From Archegozetes longisetosus (taxonomy: Eukaryota > Arthropoda > Arachnida > Sarcoptiformes > Trhypochthoniidae): a stretch of 64,000 nucleotides of DNA. Shown here piece by piece: positions 22,956 through 35,074 of the stretch. Every line of letters starts with the position of its first letter. Position 1 is the first letter of the stretch. The stretch spans positions 3,041,855 to 3,105,854 of the forward strand of contig JAEMBT020000006.1 of assembly GCA_018873245.2 (NCBI GenBank), in the 5' to 3' direction. Under the pieces are notes generated by a model. That model searched no databases, was not told the origin of the DNA, and worked only from the letters and a program-made list of their open reading frames with translations. The translations under genes and the position numbers were made by a program.

Positions 22956-23671
22956 TTCGATGTTAAAAAAAACAGGTAATTGTCCTGATTTTGAATCTAT
23001 TAAACTGAAAAGCTTGACTGCAATCACTTTTATTTTTAATTTGCTCAAAGAAAATGATAGAACAAATGCTATTGAGACGGGAAGTCAATATTCCCGCCTA
23101 TACGCCGCCGAGATTTTATTCGGGAAATATCCTCAGACAGACAATCACCCTTGCGGCGAACTGTCACGTTCTGAGGAAGCGAAGCAAAAAAAAGAAACAA
23201 GACAAAAACAAGAATAAAAGCCAAACTTCACTCGATGTGAATTGTTTTATTTCTAATTTGTATCTGAGGACCTCTTGAAACAGGGCTCCCTTATATATAC
23301 ATGTGTGTTAGCAAAAGGTCAGTACGACTTGTTGTTCTGACCATTAGTAGACTACAAAATTTTATTTTGTGTTTTGTTTGTGCGTTATGATTGTGTTCGA
23401 TCGTTTATGTCACTTGTTTATTTATTATGTGTCACTATAAACTTTATGATGACTTCGCTCAATATAAATCACTGGCAGTTCTTAAAGGAAAGTTATAACT
23501 TAAATTAATGTAGTTTTGGTCAAAAAATAAACAAAAACTTTTTACACTTTCTCGGGTTGTTATGAACTATCTCCCAATTCCCAAAGCCAATACAGATCCT
23601 TCAATTGTATTGAGAATATTCTGACAGTTAAAAAACGAAGTCTCACAACGCAAAATTTAAAAACAATTTTC
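22956..23671. other. Arm-A-specific insertion with a GC-rich core
   Basis: The sequence is absent from arm B, where AAGAATTTTC and CTAAATTACAACTCAAAAA are adjacent (about 26960-26990). The centre (23075-23215) is much richer in G+C than anything nearby (GACGGGAAG, CGCCTATACGCCGCCGAG, CCTTGCGGCGAACTGTCACG). Two overlapping frames stay open for 74-85 codons there, one ending in a lysine-rich run. A TATA-like CTTATATATA lies at 23291-23300. A solo LTR is possible, but I could not find matching TG...CA ends or a target duplication. Confidence 0.45.
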
Positions 23672-23710
23672 TAAATTACAACTCAAAAAGGAATTTGTAG
23701 AATTTAACGC

Positions 23711-24000
23711 TGATTACAATTATGAAACCCGTTTTTCGATATCTATAATGTCCTTAGAGAAATCGAAGATACATTTTAAACGTTTACTTTAAGGAAATCT
23801 AGCGTATAAACCATAAGTTATATAGAATTGGGCCAATTGATAATTTTGGTCAGGATGATGACCTCTATTAAAATATATCGTGAGATCCCTGGTGTATGGA
23901 TAGCTAGAATCCCATAGACTTATTTTCATCATTCTTTGTTAAGTCTTTTAGGAAAAAGCTTTAATTTGTGCACTTCTTTGAGACAAGCTTTTAAATACAC
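23711..24000. other. Spacer beyond arm A
   Basis: AT-rich sequence between the end of arm A homology and the start of the SDR-related segment. No feature is recognised. Confidence 0.4.
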
Positions 24001-24501
24001 CATCAATACTGGAAATTGTAAAATATGCCGATAATCGCTGATAGACATTACAATTTTACAATTATCTTATAAAATGTAAAGCTCGCTAATATTTGCATAA
24101 CAAATCATAAAAATATTAATACCTTGATTAAATAGAAGTGTAAGAGGAACTACTTTTGAGAGGATTTTAAAATAGTGAAATCAAATGCAAACCTCCTCGC
24201 AACTGATGTATTGCTGTTTCAAACTTTTGACCACAGAATTTAGATTTTGTTCATTTCTACTGATGATTACAATTGAATAGCCCTTCGCTGCCAATTGTTT
24301 AGCGTATTCTAATCCTATGCCATCCGTACCACCAGTAATAACAGCCCAAACATTATCTGCTGGCCTCCATTTCACGTCAAAAACTAAGCAATTGGCCAGG
24401 AAACAGGTCCAAACGCCTCGCAATAAATTGCTAATTAATTTAATGCCATAATAGGTCAGAATAAATGTCCCGACTATTTCTAAGCACGAATATTTACACA
24501 T
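24000..24501 (-). pseudogene. HSD17B12-like SDR gene reduced to exon 1 by an internal deletion
   Basis: On the minus strand ATG 24501 to donor 24193 (GAG|GTTTGC) encodes 103 residues: a membrane anchor (FILTYYGIKLISNLL), then the Rossmann start AVITGGTDGIGLEYAKQLA and VIISRNEQNLNSVV. It is nearly the same as exon 1 of the copy at 43065-44666. Just downstream the sequence jumps from intron 1 (ACTTTTGAGAG) straight to the 3' flank of the other copy (TTGATTAAATAGAAG at 24125; compare 43026). Exons 2 and 3, about 1.26 kb, are therefore deleted. No NNVG or YxxxK catalytic part remains, so no enzyme can be made. Confidence in the family is high. Confidence 0.85.
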
Positions 24502-24539
24502 TTTAATCAATCTTATAAACGCCACTTTTACTCAAACTC

Positions 24540-26934
24540 TATTGACCAAAAACTGACAAATGAGATAAATAATGGTTTTTCAAACTAATTAATCGCGTGT
24601 CACACACTTCACATTTAAAGCAATTGATTACAAAATTAATGAATTTCTTATCCAACGAAGTAAATAAACTGCTGCTTTAAAGAACGTCGCTATAATTACC
24701 GAAGTTCTATATTATTTAACATTGATTTTGTGGAGAGACACCTATTTTTCTAACGAATTACAACACATTTTCGTCTGTACCTTAGGTGTTAATATAATGG
24801 GACTTTAGCAGCTAAAGTCTCGCATTAGTGTTAATTATAGGAGATTTAAGTATATCTATTCAAACTTTACAATAGATGATGAGTATATTATACTTTTTCA
24901 AGAGTCTCATCTCAATAAGAGAAACAAATATATTACTTAAAACGATTTACAAAATTTAGTTAATCATATCTTTTCTTCAAATTAAGTTTGATTTGAAGTT
25001 TAATTCATCTTAGCTTTAATTGAAATTATTTTAGCTCATATAATTTAATAATTGCAAATGTCTTAGGCAAATTAAGAATTTAAATTATATCTTTATATTA
25101 AAATATCAAAATTTAATTCAACTTCAATTTTTTCGATTTCAACTTTTTAGAGCTTATTATTAGACAGAAACTTGAACAACAATTTTGAGAAATTAAAAAT
25201 TATATTTTAATGTCAATAGAATTTTGATAAAATATAATGTTTAAAAAATTCATGTTGATTATTTTACTGATAATTAATTTGACAATATGAATACTAATAC
25301 GATTGTTTATGAAGTACTTTATTAATTTAGTACTAGTATTAGTGCAAGATTTTAGCAGTTCCGAGTCGAATTCGGTAGTCTCATATTAGTGCGAGACTAT
25401 ATCTAGCCATATATGGTGGCTAATCATTTTCTTCAGAACATTATTTGTAGACTTTCGACACATATTTTCACATTAATGATAGACACTAATGATGAACTGT
25501 TTTACTGAACCTCAGTCTAGAATTTGACATTCAAAAAGTCGAAGTCCCTCTACTTTCTCTTTATTGATAATTGCATAAATTGAAGTTTTCAGAGATTTGA
25601 AGTTGATAATAAAAATAGACATACATTACATGATACTAGTATTAAATACAATTTTTGGCAAAGTATTAGAGTAGTTCAAAGTTTTTGATTATTTGTTTAA
25701 TATTCTATTGAATTAAGAAAAACAAAATATTAGAAGCGTATTGTTTATTTATAGTTAGAAACTTAATATAACTCATTGAAGAGATCTCTTAATGTTATAA
25801 CAATAAAAATTGTTTAAAGCCAAAATTTTCATTTTTAAGACTTAAGCTTTGTTTCCATAATGAAATTATATGCTATGTTATGGAAGCAATTTATTTCATG
25901 TCACACAACACTTATGTCAACAGAATGTTGCAGTTGTGGCATTAACTATAGATTTCACAGATTTTATTTGTTTTGAGAATTTAATCATAAATATTAATTT
26001 ACCTTAAACATCTTTCTCAAGTTTATTGACTATCAAATGTATGTCTTCAAAACTCATGAGTTAAAATACTGTTGAATTACAGCCAATTGTTTGTCCGAAA
26101 CTTGAGTGTTTCAAGTTTTTCAAGTTTAAATTGTATGATTTGTTTGCAGTCTAAAAGCCAAGTTTTATTCACATCTATTTATTGAATTTCGAACTTAAGT
26201 TTTCAAAACTTTATTAATACCGAAAATACATTTCAGTTGTTTAGAAATGAACAGATCATATAATAAACATAAACCAATTTATTTATAGGCAATGCAATGG
26301 AATAAAATAATATATAATGTTTACGTCATAACACTTTTAATATTCACAAAAAGCTTAAACTGACTTCAAGTTGGTTTAACAGAGCTGTACATTTGAAAAC
26401 TTAGTGATCCTAAATGGCAAAAGAGCTGTTCAAATGTGGACATCCTTTGGATGAGCACACATTAGTGACTGAATTTCATTTTCAATTTGTTTCTAATACT
26501 ATATTCAGTGTGAAAGAAGTTTCTTAATATCTGATAAGATGTGGTCTGTTAAAATGATGCCATCACAAATCATAACGTATTATTTAGATTGCCATCAACG
26601 ATTATTAAGTTTTAAAATGCACAACACTTTGTAAGTATCGAATACTATTTGGTATACGAAATTAAATTCCTATTGATTTATAAGAATTCATTTTCCTTTA
26701 GTTATTTCTAAAGATGAATGATTATTCTTTTAAATTCAGCCAAAATATGATTATTTTATGCTTTTATGCTCTGAAAAGTGTACTTTTATGCCTAGAGTTA
26801 TGCTTTATTTACTGTCGTATTTATTTAAGTTGTAATTATGGTCATAAAATCGTTATATATTCTTGATTTTCTATTCAGCATTAAGTTTAAATTGACACTG
26901 TATTTGTTTAAATACAAATAGTATATCAGTATAG
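24540..26934. other. AT-rich spacer of the SDR-GH16 cassette
   Basis: Intergenic DNA between the truncated SDR exon and arm B. Parts recur: 24.54-24.8 kb matches 44.68-44.95 kb, 26.2-26.6 kb matches 45.1-45.45 kb, and 25.49-26.25 kb matches 37.3-38.3 kb (shared TTTCTCTTTATTGATAATT and GAATTAAGAAAAACAAAATA). No gene or RNA is recognised. The matches show that the cassette was copied at least twice in direct orientation. Confidence 0.55.
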
Positions 26935-27059
26935 TTAATAAACTACAAATTGCTTTTTTGAGTTGTAATTTAGAAAATTCTTATTTGATTAATAAACTGA
27001 TAAGAAGGTTGCTTGTTTGTTTTAAGTATTTCTCAAGTTTTGATTTCGCAGTTTCAACA

Positions 27060-28200
27060 GCACTAATGACTCTTGAAATTTTCAGAGGACTCTAAACTAC
27101 TCTTTCCTTCGATACACAATATAATACCATTAAAGAAAATTTTGAGAACATTTGCGTCATTATAAATCTGATGCAGTGGGACTTTCATTTCTTTTGAAAG
27201 AGATATTTTCTCAATAATCGTATCAGCAATATGAGATGAAATCTAATTCAGACTTCAATTCTAATCTATTAGTTTGGTTTTCAAGTACTGAATGAACCGC
27301 TCTGAGTGCATTTAATTTTCCAGCCTTAACTCTCTCAATTTTGTCAAACATTTCCTGATATTTGTCAAAATTATTTGAATGCTCTTTAACTGTCTTTAAC
27401 CAAAAATCCACAGAATTTAATTGGCTTCGGAGGTATTTTATCTGTGATATTCTTCAACTGTTGACACATTTCTCCTTGGTAATTAAGAGTTTTTTCATGG
27501 TAACAACAAATCTGTCGGTTTCAGTGAATGATTTATAAAAGTTTGGGCTGTCAAGTTGACGATATAAGACCAACAAGTAATATGGATCGTATTTGAGCAA
27601 ATGATTAAAATGATTTTGAACGCTCCTAACATATAACTTGTATTCTCGGAAATAAATCCATGCAGCTTTTAATAGAAAGGTTGGTATTATTCAATGAATT
27701 CATGACTTCTTTAGTAATAGAGAATTACATACTAGGAATTCAACAGTGTCTAAAAGTATTGATTTTTTTCGTCTCTAGATTTATAATTTTGTTGAATTGG
27801 AATAAAATTCATAAGTGCTCGTCTGTTTACATCAGTTGCCTCATCAGTGATAACAGACTATGAACTAAATTTCTTGATTTCTTGTAGAAACAGTTTTCTT
27901 TTATTCAGCTATATTTTTAGTCATCTCTCATGGCATGCGAAGAATACAATGAAATGCTGCCTATAACATATTTTGAGATAAATAATCTAATGGACGGATG
28001 ATCAAAATTAAATTTAAGTAAATTTACTTCTGAGAGCGTCTTCACTGCTTCTTTATTCATATTCTGAAATTTTTTGTGCTTACTGCCAGAATCGATAATC
28101 ACTATATCAACCGATTTTTAACTTGATTTTGAATGAAGCGTTGCTGAGTGCTCTTTGAGTAACTTTCTGTCCAAGTGATTCTTAAGTGTTAACATTATTA
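27060..28200 (-). mobile_element. hAT transposase relic in arm B
   Basis: The minus strand encodes broken hAT segments: NKEAVKTLSEVNLLKFNFDH and PSIRLFISKY (27917-28050), and FWLKTVKEHSNNFDKYQEMF (27350-27411), in frames interrupted by stops. It is the mirror copy of 21790-22870, so the insertion predates the inverted duplication. Confidence 0.6.
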
Positions 28201-28971
28201 GGTCCAAACTTTGTTGATACAGTATCTACACCTGAGTTTACCATCAATTGAATATTATTTCTCTTTCGTTATTATTACATTTATTACAAATTACAAACGC
28301 TATGATTTTTCTCAGGAACTCGTCTTAGCAATTAGCAGTTATATTGATCATTTATAGCTTTGTTTTAATTTAGACTTTGTCTTTAATTTACATTTTGACT
28401 TATCATTAAATTTAGAATTGATATCATTTGATGTCTTTTTCAATATGTTGATCTGTAATGAAGAACCTAATGTCAAAGAGTTGTCACTTATTTCATGCAT
28501 TTCTTCAAAATCGGAGATTATAAGCGAAGATCATGCCAAAGTATAAACTATTTCTTCACCTCATTTGAAAATTTTCAATAAGAGTAGGATTTTTATTTAC
28601 TTTGTATTGAAATTTTACAGATAAATACTATTAGTATATTTAAAAATTGTAGAGAGTAATCAAATATCGCAAACTTTTCTAATAGTTTATACTTAAAATC
28701 ACTTTTCAGGTACAATCCGTTATTCAAGTATTTAAATCTAAATTAGAGCTTAGAATTGCGTATCTATATAAATCCTCCTGAAATAATTGTCAGTAAATAA
28801 AGTTTGCAGTATAAGTACTTAATTTTTACTTTGAAACGCAGTCTTTGCAGTCCTTCGTAACATTAACTACGATGAAAAGTTAATTCATTTTATGCTTTCG
28901 ACTAGAAATTATACTATCTTATGCTTCGAACTCAAAATTTCGCTTTTCTGCTTTTTGAGTAAAAAGAATAA

Positions 28972-30260
28972 TTATCCATAATTAGTCATTTCCAAATAAA
29001 AGTTCTCACAATTTTGGTCTTGATTTGAACTGCTCTTATTTATATTTCGATCTTCAAAATCACTTCCTGTATTATATTCATTCATTTCTTGATAAGTATC
29101 AGAGATTTGATTAGGAGTACTGTAATAATCGTATCCTGTTTCATAAGTATCGTCATAGTTTTCAGAATTATTCTCATTCTTAATGTTTTGACTCTTTAGT
29201 TTGTTTTGACGGATTATTAAAAAGATAACTAATGGTATCAATGTTATTAATAATATGGATGTAACCACCAACACAACTGTTGAGAGCGTAAAACTGATTT
29301 TCTTTTCAGGTCTAATCAAAGGCATAACAGCAGAACATATTTTATCTACAGACGAATGATCAAAAATTGAATTCAATATTTGACTTTCATTAACCCAACT
29401 TCCATAAACTCTGACATAATCTATGATAAGAAGAGAACATTCCCAATTGATCACATCCTCCAGCGTTAAAATATTATCCGGTTGATTAACTTTTCCAACA
29501 CCTAAATTAATACACAATCTGAACGGATGATCGAATGGCTGACCGTTTTTTGTATAAATTGAATTGAATTTTCGACTTATGTTAATAGTTAAATAATTGA
29601 TATTATCAAAAAACCACTTGACTTCAAACTGATCCCATTCAAGAGCATAAGTATGGAAATCCTTAAGATTCGCATTGGGCACATAATCACTTTTCCTGCT
29701 ATCATAAGAGTCCAAATAATAATGAAGACCAGATCCGAGTCCCAGTGTTTGAATATTAGTCATGATATCGATTTGTCCATTTCTTGTCCATTCTTCAGAT
29801 TTGTTGACTGGAGTCATGAAAATGGCTGGTCTCAATAGTTTTCCTTTAGGTAAAGCAGCTCTTATCTCAAATCTTCCATAATTAAAGCTCTGTTTTGTCG
29901 TTATTTTTGCTGATGTGTAATTCTTATTCAAATATTTCTCATAGATCGCTGTTATCGCTAAAGTGCCGTCTATAAGTCGTAAATTTCTGGTACTGTTTGT
30001 ATTACAGTTTAGTTGTTGGATATAATTACCTAAAAATGTATTGAAAATATGTTTTGTAATAATGAGATTAAGAAGTTAATTCAAACAATAATTAATATTA
30101 TTGAAACCATCCAACCATGACACTCAATGGACTCGTTTTCAACTTCCCATTTATTTGCATCAATTGTTTGATTGTCAAATTCATCACTCCATCGAAGAAT
30201 CCATTCTGATCGGCAATTTTTCGATAACATGATAATCGTGCTAATAGTTAAGATATTCAT
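28972..30260 (-). CDS. GH16-fold membrane protein, catalytically dead (copy B)
   Basis: Minus-strand exons 30116-30260 and 28972-30029, with an 86-nt GT-AG intron in phase 1; 400 residues. Same plan as copy A: a short signal peptide ending NCRS, the GH16 fold (KITTKQSFNYGRFEIRAALP, FHTYALEWDQFEVKWFFDN, IIDYVRVYGS), the active-site pattern again GQIDIMT instead of GEIDIxE, one transmembrane segment (ILLITLIPLVIFLII) and a tail of about 80 residues. In the tail the YDD, DYYSTPNQ, EYNTGS and FYLE words are kept relative to copy A although the surrounding residues have changed. No lesion is seen. It has no duplicated exon 1. Its position in the inverted repeat with copy A favours gene conversion between the two. 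Ligand and partners are unknown. Confidence 0.85.
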
Positions 30261-31086
30261 ACTATTGATTTAAATTATCGTAGTTCACGCACATATAGAA
30301 ATCAGTTTATAGGCTTTTCGCTTTATGTAGTTAACAAGTACAATGTTTATTTAATTCATGTTTCCTTCGATAGAATTTGATGACGTGTTAGACGTTAAAA
30401 GAGGAAACTGACAAATGATTACCACAAAGACAATGATTCATTTAATTTAACAAAAATCATATATTCATTTCCTTAAACAATTTTCAGAAATTAAATGAAT
30501 TATTTTTTAAAAAATTATTTCAAGAAATTCAGGCTGAATATGTGCGCCTCTCTTGTTGTAAGATTACTACTCTGTTGACTGAACAGCTGAGATCAACATA
30601 TTATATTTTGATATTTATAAATTTGACCATTTGAACAATTTTTAAGTTCATCTGAAATTTAGATTTTTGTTTAAAATTCGTTTAATTTTTTGTATGAATA
30701 ATTGCACTTATTCGAAAAATTTGACAAAATGAATTAATGCTATTTTGAGGTAAGATATTAAACCTATATAAATTCATTGAATCGAGTCTCAAAATTTGAA
30801 ATAGATTTCCAGAAATCGATTGTGTAATAAGCGCTATCTTTTTATCTTCGAGATTTTCAGTGCTATTATGCGCTATCAACTTTTCACGTAAACATCAAAT
30901 CAATTATTTCACGTATAAAATCAGAGAGAAAGTGATATTTTCAATCCCTTTCATACTGAATCAAGATGTAATACTTATTATTTGACTTCATTAATCTCTA
31001 AATGTTTACCACTTGATAGAGGACATAATAACTACAATGCAAGCACTCTCTCAATAATTATATATCAAATGAATTTTGTGGCATAG

Positions 31087-31952
31087 TATAAAATAGGCCC
31101 GGTTCAGGATCGTCATGAAATTGAGTCTACTAGGGGTTTTCGAGTTCATCAAAAAGTATGTCTTTATCTTCATAGCTTTTTATGCAAAAATTTCCACAAA
31201 ACTATTTTAATAATTAGATTCTGTGTATAAACACATTCTATGCATTAACCCATTATTGTTAGTATTGATTGCTTATTATAAGTGACATTAGTTTACAGTT
31301 TAGTGCATAATATGCATTGAGCTTTTGATAAAATTTTTAATTTGAGATTCTACTAAGTTATATGATCCAACTTGAGGCCTGAGATAGACCTTAATAACTT
31401 GAGAATCAAGCTGAAAACTTGAGACCTGGGAACACTACCTCAAATACCGTTCTGCTTGCGAGACCTCCTTTGAGCATTTGTGGCACCTCCAGCGCATGCC
31501 CGCAAAAGTACCAGCTCGCTTGTTCGAAAGTGTCATATTTCTGACACTTCGAACAAGCGCGAGTCTGGGGCAAGAGCTCGGCTCGCTGGCACCACTGCAG
31601 TGAAGCCTCGGGCTCGTCCACACTGCATTCTCCCACTAATCTTCTGATATTCTAGACGCCGTCCATCCAGCACTAGAGCTAGACCAGAAATGACCCAATT
31701 GAGGAACTTTCAGTGACAAGACCCGTGTGCTACCTGTCTGTGACGTCTTAAATTGGTCTGGTTACATCAAAGGAATATCGAAAAGACTGAATAGAGTTCG
31801 AAAGTCAAACCGGAAGTTGAAAATTCGAAATTTCTGTTCTACCGAAAGCGTGAATTTCCGACTTCCGGGATCCCCACAAATAGATTCTACGACCTCGAAA
31901 ACCCCTATTAGACTCAATTTCATGACGATCCTGAACCGAGCCTATTCTATAT
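31087..31952 (-). mobile_element. Merlin-like (IS1016/ISXO2-related) element fragment
   Basis: Terminal inverted repeats of about 50 bp: GGCCCGGTTCAGGATCGTCA at 31096 and the complement of GGCTCGGTTCAGGATCGTCA ending at 31942. The minus strand (31640-31420) encodes, across one frameshift, the zinc-ribbon start of an ISXO2/Merlin transposase: SLQWCQRAELLPQTRACSKC, then MRWRCHKCSKEVS in the neighbouring frame. The catalytic part is absent. The 9-mers flanking it (TATAAAATA and TATTCTATA) agree at six positions. Arm A (near 18.47 kb) shows the site without the insertion. Markedly GC-richer than its surroundings. Confidence 0.8.
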
Positions 31953-32190
31953 TATACCCATAAATTTATAAGCTGTCTTAAATTGAGCAGAGTCTTCTTG
32001 AACCTTAATTGTTATTAACTCAACTGAATTTCGATTCACTTAGAGCTTAATAAACCAGTGATTAATTGATTCTTAATAATTGGTAATTTAGTTTAGGATT
32101 ATTTTAAGTATCCAAAGCTTTACTACACAGAAGTAAAATTCTAATTTGATTTCAATCAACTGACAGAAGATAGATAATTATTTATTAATA

Positions 32191-34070
32191 CAGTAAAACC
32201 TCTTTATAACGGGCATTAGAGGGCGGAAAGATGTCTGCCGTTGTACAGGGGTGACCGTAATATAGAGAAATAATAAAAAGTGGTAAGTTTATTTTGGAGT
32301 AAAAAACTCCCTAATCTTAGTCTGTTTAGCTTCTCTTCGATTAAATACAGCCTTTTTATCGAGTTCTTGATGAACAGATTCTACTGTATTTAGTATATCA
32401 TTAAGTTCATATTCCGCCAAAAATCGCTTCAACTCCAGAAGAGCTTTTATTCCTTGTGACCATATCATACGCAGAGGGGTGACTTCTGGTTCTTCGTTTT
32501 CATCGCTGACTTCACTATCTACTTCAAATACTTCTTAATCTTGAGTCAATGAATGAAGGAGTCATCAAAGGTAATGAAGTCTTCTACTGAAACACCATCG
32601 AAGATATCATCAAAAGTTCGTTGAAAATAAAATCTAACGTTATGTCAGGTTCATTATTCTCTTCAATTACATTAGACCCGCTTTAGTGAAACACTTTTGT
32701 ATCGACAGAGCAGATATTTCAGCCCAAGACTCTCTGGCCCAGTAAAAGACGTCGCGAAGATTTATTTTCTTGACCAGTTCAGTTGCAGAGGAAGCACTAT
32801 CCATGAGTCCAATCAGCCTCTGTATGACTTTCTTCCTATAGAATCCTTTAAATGCTTTAATGACCTCCTGGTCTAATGGCTGGAGATGCGTAGTCGTATT
32901 CGCTGGGAGAAAGACTAGTTTGATGTTCGAAAGACAGAGCTCCGGATGACAAGTAGCGTTATCTAAAAACAAAATGATGCGACGGTTATTTTTAACCAAC
33001 TTATTGTTCCGTTTACTCAGCCATTCGGTAAATATCGGGCGTGTCATCCATGCTTTGGAGTTGTTATAATAAGAAACCAACTCAATCGCCGAGGATATGG
33101 TCTTGAAGCACCTGGGCTTCGCCGATTTTCCGATAACAAGAAGTTTCTTTTTCTCGGAACCCGTACTGTTGACGCAAAGAAGTAGTGTAATCTGTTCTTT
33201 GGATTGTTTTCCTTTGGAACACTTCTCGCCTTTAAATGTGAGAGACTTCGATGGGAGCGCTCTCCAGAAAAGAGCAGTTTCATCGCAGTTGAAGATGTCT
33301 TCTGGGGCGTAGTCTTTACAAAAGCGTTGAGTCGCTTCTTCCAGTCTGTGATGGTTTCACTCGAGACATCAGCTGCTTCACCGGACAAGACATTAAACAC
33401 AATGTTATTCCTCTTCTTAAACTTTTCCAGCCAACCATTGGACGCAACAAACTCTTTGTTTTCTACAGCTTCAGCGAACATCCTCGCTTTCGATTAGAGA
33501 ATAGGGCCTGAAATCGGGATGTTCTTGCTTCTGGCTTTTGTGAACCATTCCAGCGTCAGCTCGTTGATGTCGTCGTTGGATGTCGAGTACTTACGCCTCT
33601 TCCTTGAGCCGGACCTGAAGTTCTCGTATTCCTTAAGGATATCTTGTTTCTTTGAAAGAATGGTATCAATTTGAGTCTTCCTGCAATTAAACTCTTTGGC
33701 CAGGGCTCGATTACCTTTCTTTTCTTTTTCCTTCCTCTCAATGACTGCCACCTTATTCTCTAAAGATAAGGCGTTCCGTTTTTTTGACCAGACATTAGAC
33801 TAGTTTTTATTAAATCACAGAGAGTACTGCAGTTTTCAGAGAAAAATGATTTGTGCACGTGTATTGCAGGGAAAACAATAACATTGCACTATTTAGTTTC
33901 CTAAAACGGCTGTTAGATGTCATTTGTGTTATATTGAGACCCGAGAACAAGTGGCAGGAGCCGTTATAAAGAGTGTACTTGATATGGGAATTTCATAGGG
34001 CGGGCACGAAATACTGGCCACAGAAGAGGTGGCTGTTATAGGAAGGTGGCCGTTACCAGAGGTTTTACTG
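32191..34070 (-). mobile_element. pogo/Tigger transposon, nearly complete, with TA target duplication
   Basis: Ends CAGTAAAACCTCT and AGAGGTTTTACTG, flanked by TA (32189-32190 and 34071-34072); 1880 bp. The minus-strand transposase runs from an ATG at 33795 and carries a CENP-B-type helix-turn-helix (NRALAKEFNCRKTQIDTILS), a second DNA-binding domain (NGWLEKFKKRNNIVF), and the DDD catalytic core: FNCDETALFW, LFLDNATCHPE and LQPLDQEVIKAFK. Lesions: a one-base loss in an A run after the start, a stop in the GPIL/SKAR linker (C to T type), and a frameshift before the first catalytic Asp. It is recent by its low damage. Arm A has the matching empty site TATTAATAATTTAATGCG near 18.18 kb. Confidence 0.92.
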
Positions 34071-34072
34071 TA

Positions 34073-35069
34073 ATTACAATCAAATTATGCGTACTAAAAG
34101 ATTTGAAATTTATTTAACTTATCAACTTAAACTTAACTCTAAAGTTATCAACTATTAAAATGAAAGTAACGTTAATATTTTATCTAAATTTTTTTAAACT
34201 TTCTAAAATCTTGTGCTATTTTGTGCACGAATAATGAAACTACTTTTTAGCTACCTGAGTAGTAGTTGTTGTAGTGGTCAGTAGAGTGATTAGACTTCAA
34301 GGAATGACCTGAATTCTCTACTGACTCCAACCTCAAGGAGCGTGTCTTTCCTTGAGATTATAAACTACAGGAGTTAAGCTCAGAACTATACACTATTTCA
34401 TTCCATATAAGTTTTTCATTTAAGATTTTTTTACAAAACCTTAAAGGATTAAGTTTTTAATTCTGGTCATACTAGTAGTCAGTGTTTTGTGAGCGTATGT
34501 CATAAACGGTAACACAATTAAGTAATAGTTTTGGTCGACATTGTGTCTGTGATTGGGTTCTGTTGTGTTATAAAATTTTAATTTTAAACCATGGAATAAA
34601 TCTCTATAAGCTTTCAATGAAGTTGGGTTATATTCTTGAAACTTCTAATATATAAGTATTTCTGAATTTCATTGAGTTAGTGCATTGTAACACTAAGTAT
34701 TTAAGAAGTTTTCAGAGCCAGAAAGAGCTAGCTCAAAAATGTGGTTCTGATTATGTGTGATTAGGATGTTATAGAATTCATCTATTGCTTAAAAATAAAA
34801 GAACTAAATACATTTATACCAAATATTATATTATGAGTTGTAAAGCTGTCATAGTTTCTTGGAATTTCGATTCTAAACTTTGAACTCGATTTTCTCCATA
34901 GCAGACTTCTGAGTTAGCGCATTATAGCACTGAGGCGACGATCTTTCTATTCACTGCTTAAATCTCTTTATATTTGAAAATAAGTCAAACTCAAATAATT
35001 TTTGAAAATTATTTATAATAAGAGAAAATTGTTGTTTGAAGCTGTTTGACTGTTATGTTAGAAAAAATT
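34073..35069. other. Intergenic, no gene seen
   Basis: AT-rich. Around 34275-34330 a small stem is formed by GTCAGTAGAG and CTCTACTGAC. No open frame or splice pattern is supported. Confidence 0.4.
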
Positions 35070-35074
35070 CCACA

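Larger units (their letters stand above)
18170..23710 (+). repeat. Arm A of a large inverted duplication
   Basis: The whole block recurs, inverted and in the same order, in 26935-32180. Matching landmarks are the 18.18-18.50 kb flank (with 31.96-32.17 kb), the TGTGCGCCTCTC-containing segment (19.03 with 30.54 kb), the GH16 gene (19.3-20.99 with 28.97-30.26 kb), and an hAT relic (21.8-22.9 with 27.0-28.2 kb). The end piece CTAAATTACAACTCAAAAA is at 23672 here and 26960 there. By eye the divergence is about 10% with small indels. Arm A has a private insertion of about 715 bp at 22956-23671. Confidence 0.85.
26935..32180 (-). repeat. Arm B of the large inverted duplication
   Basis: Inverted counterpart of 18170-23710, with the same order of hAT relic, GH16 gene and flank. 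It contains a Merlin-like insertion at about 31096-31942 that arm A lacks, and its outer edge is split by a pogo element at 32191. Arm A preserves the uninterrupted sequence at both places. The arms are separated by about 3.2 kb of non-duplicated spacer. Confidence 0.85.

Noticed and set aside
33097..33497. Plus-strand frames across the pogo element
   Set aside because: They are shadows of the minus-strand transposase, which carries all catalytic motifs.
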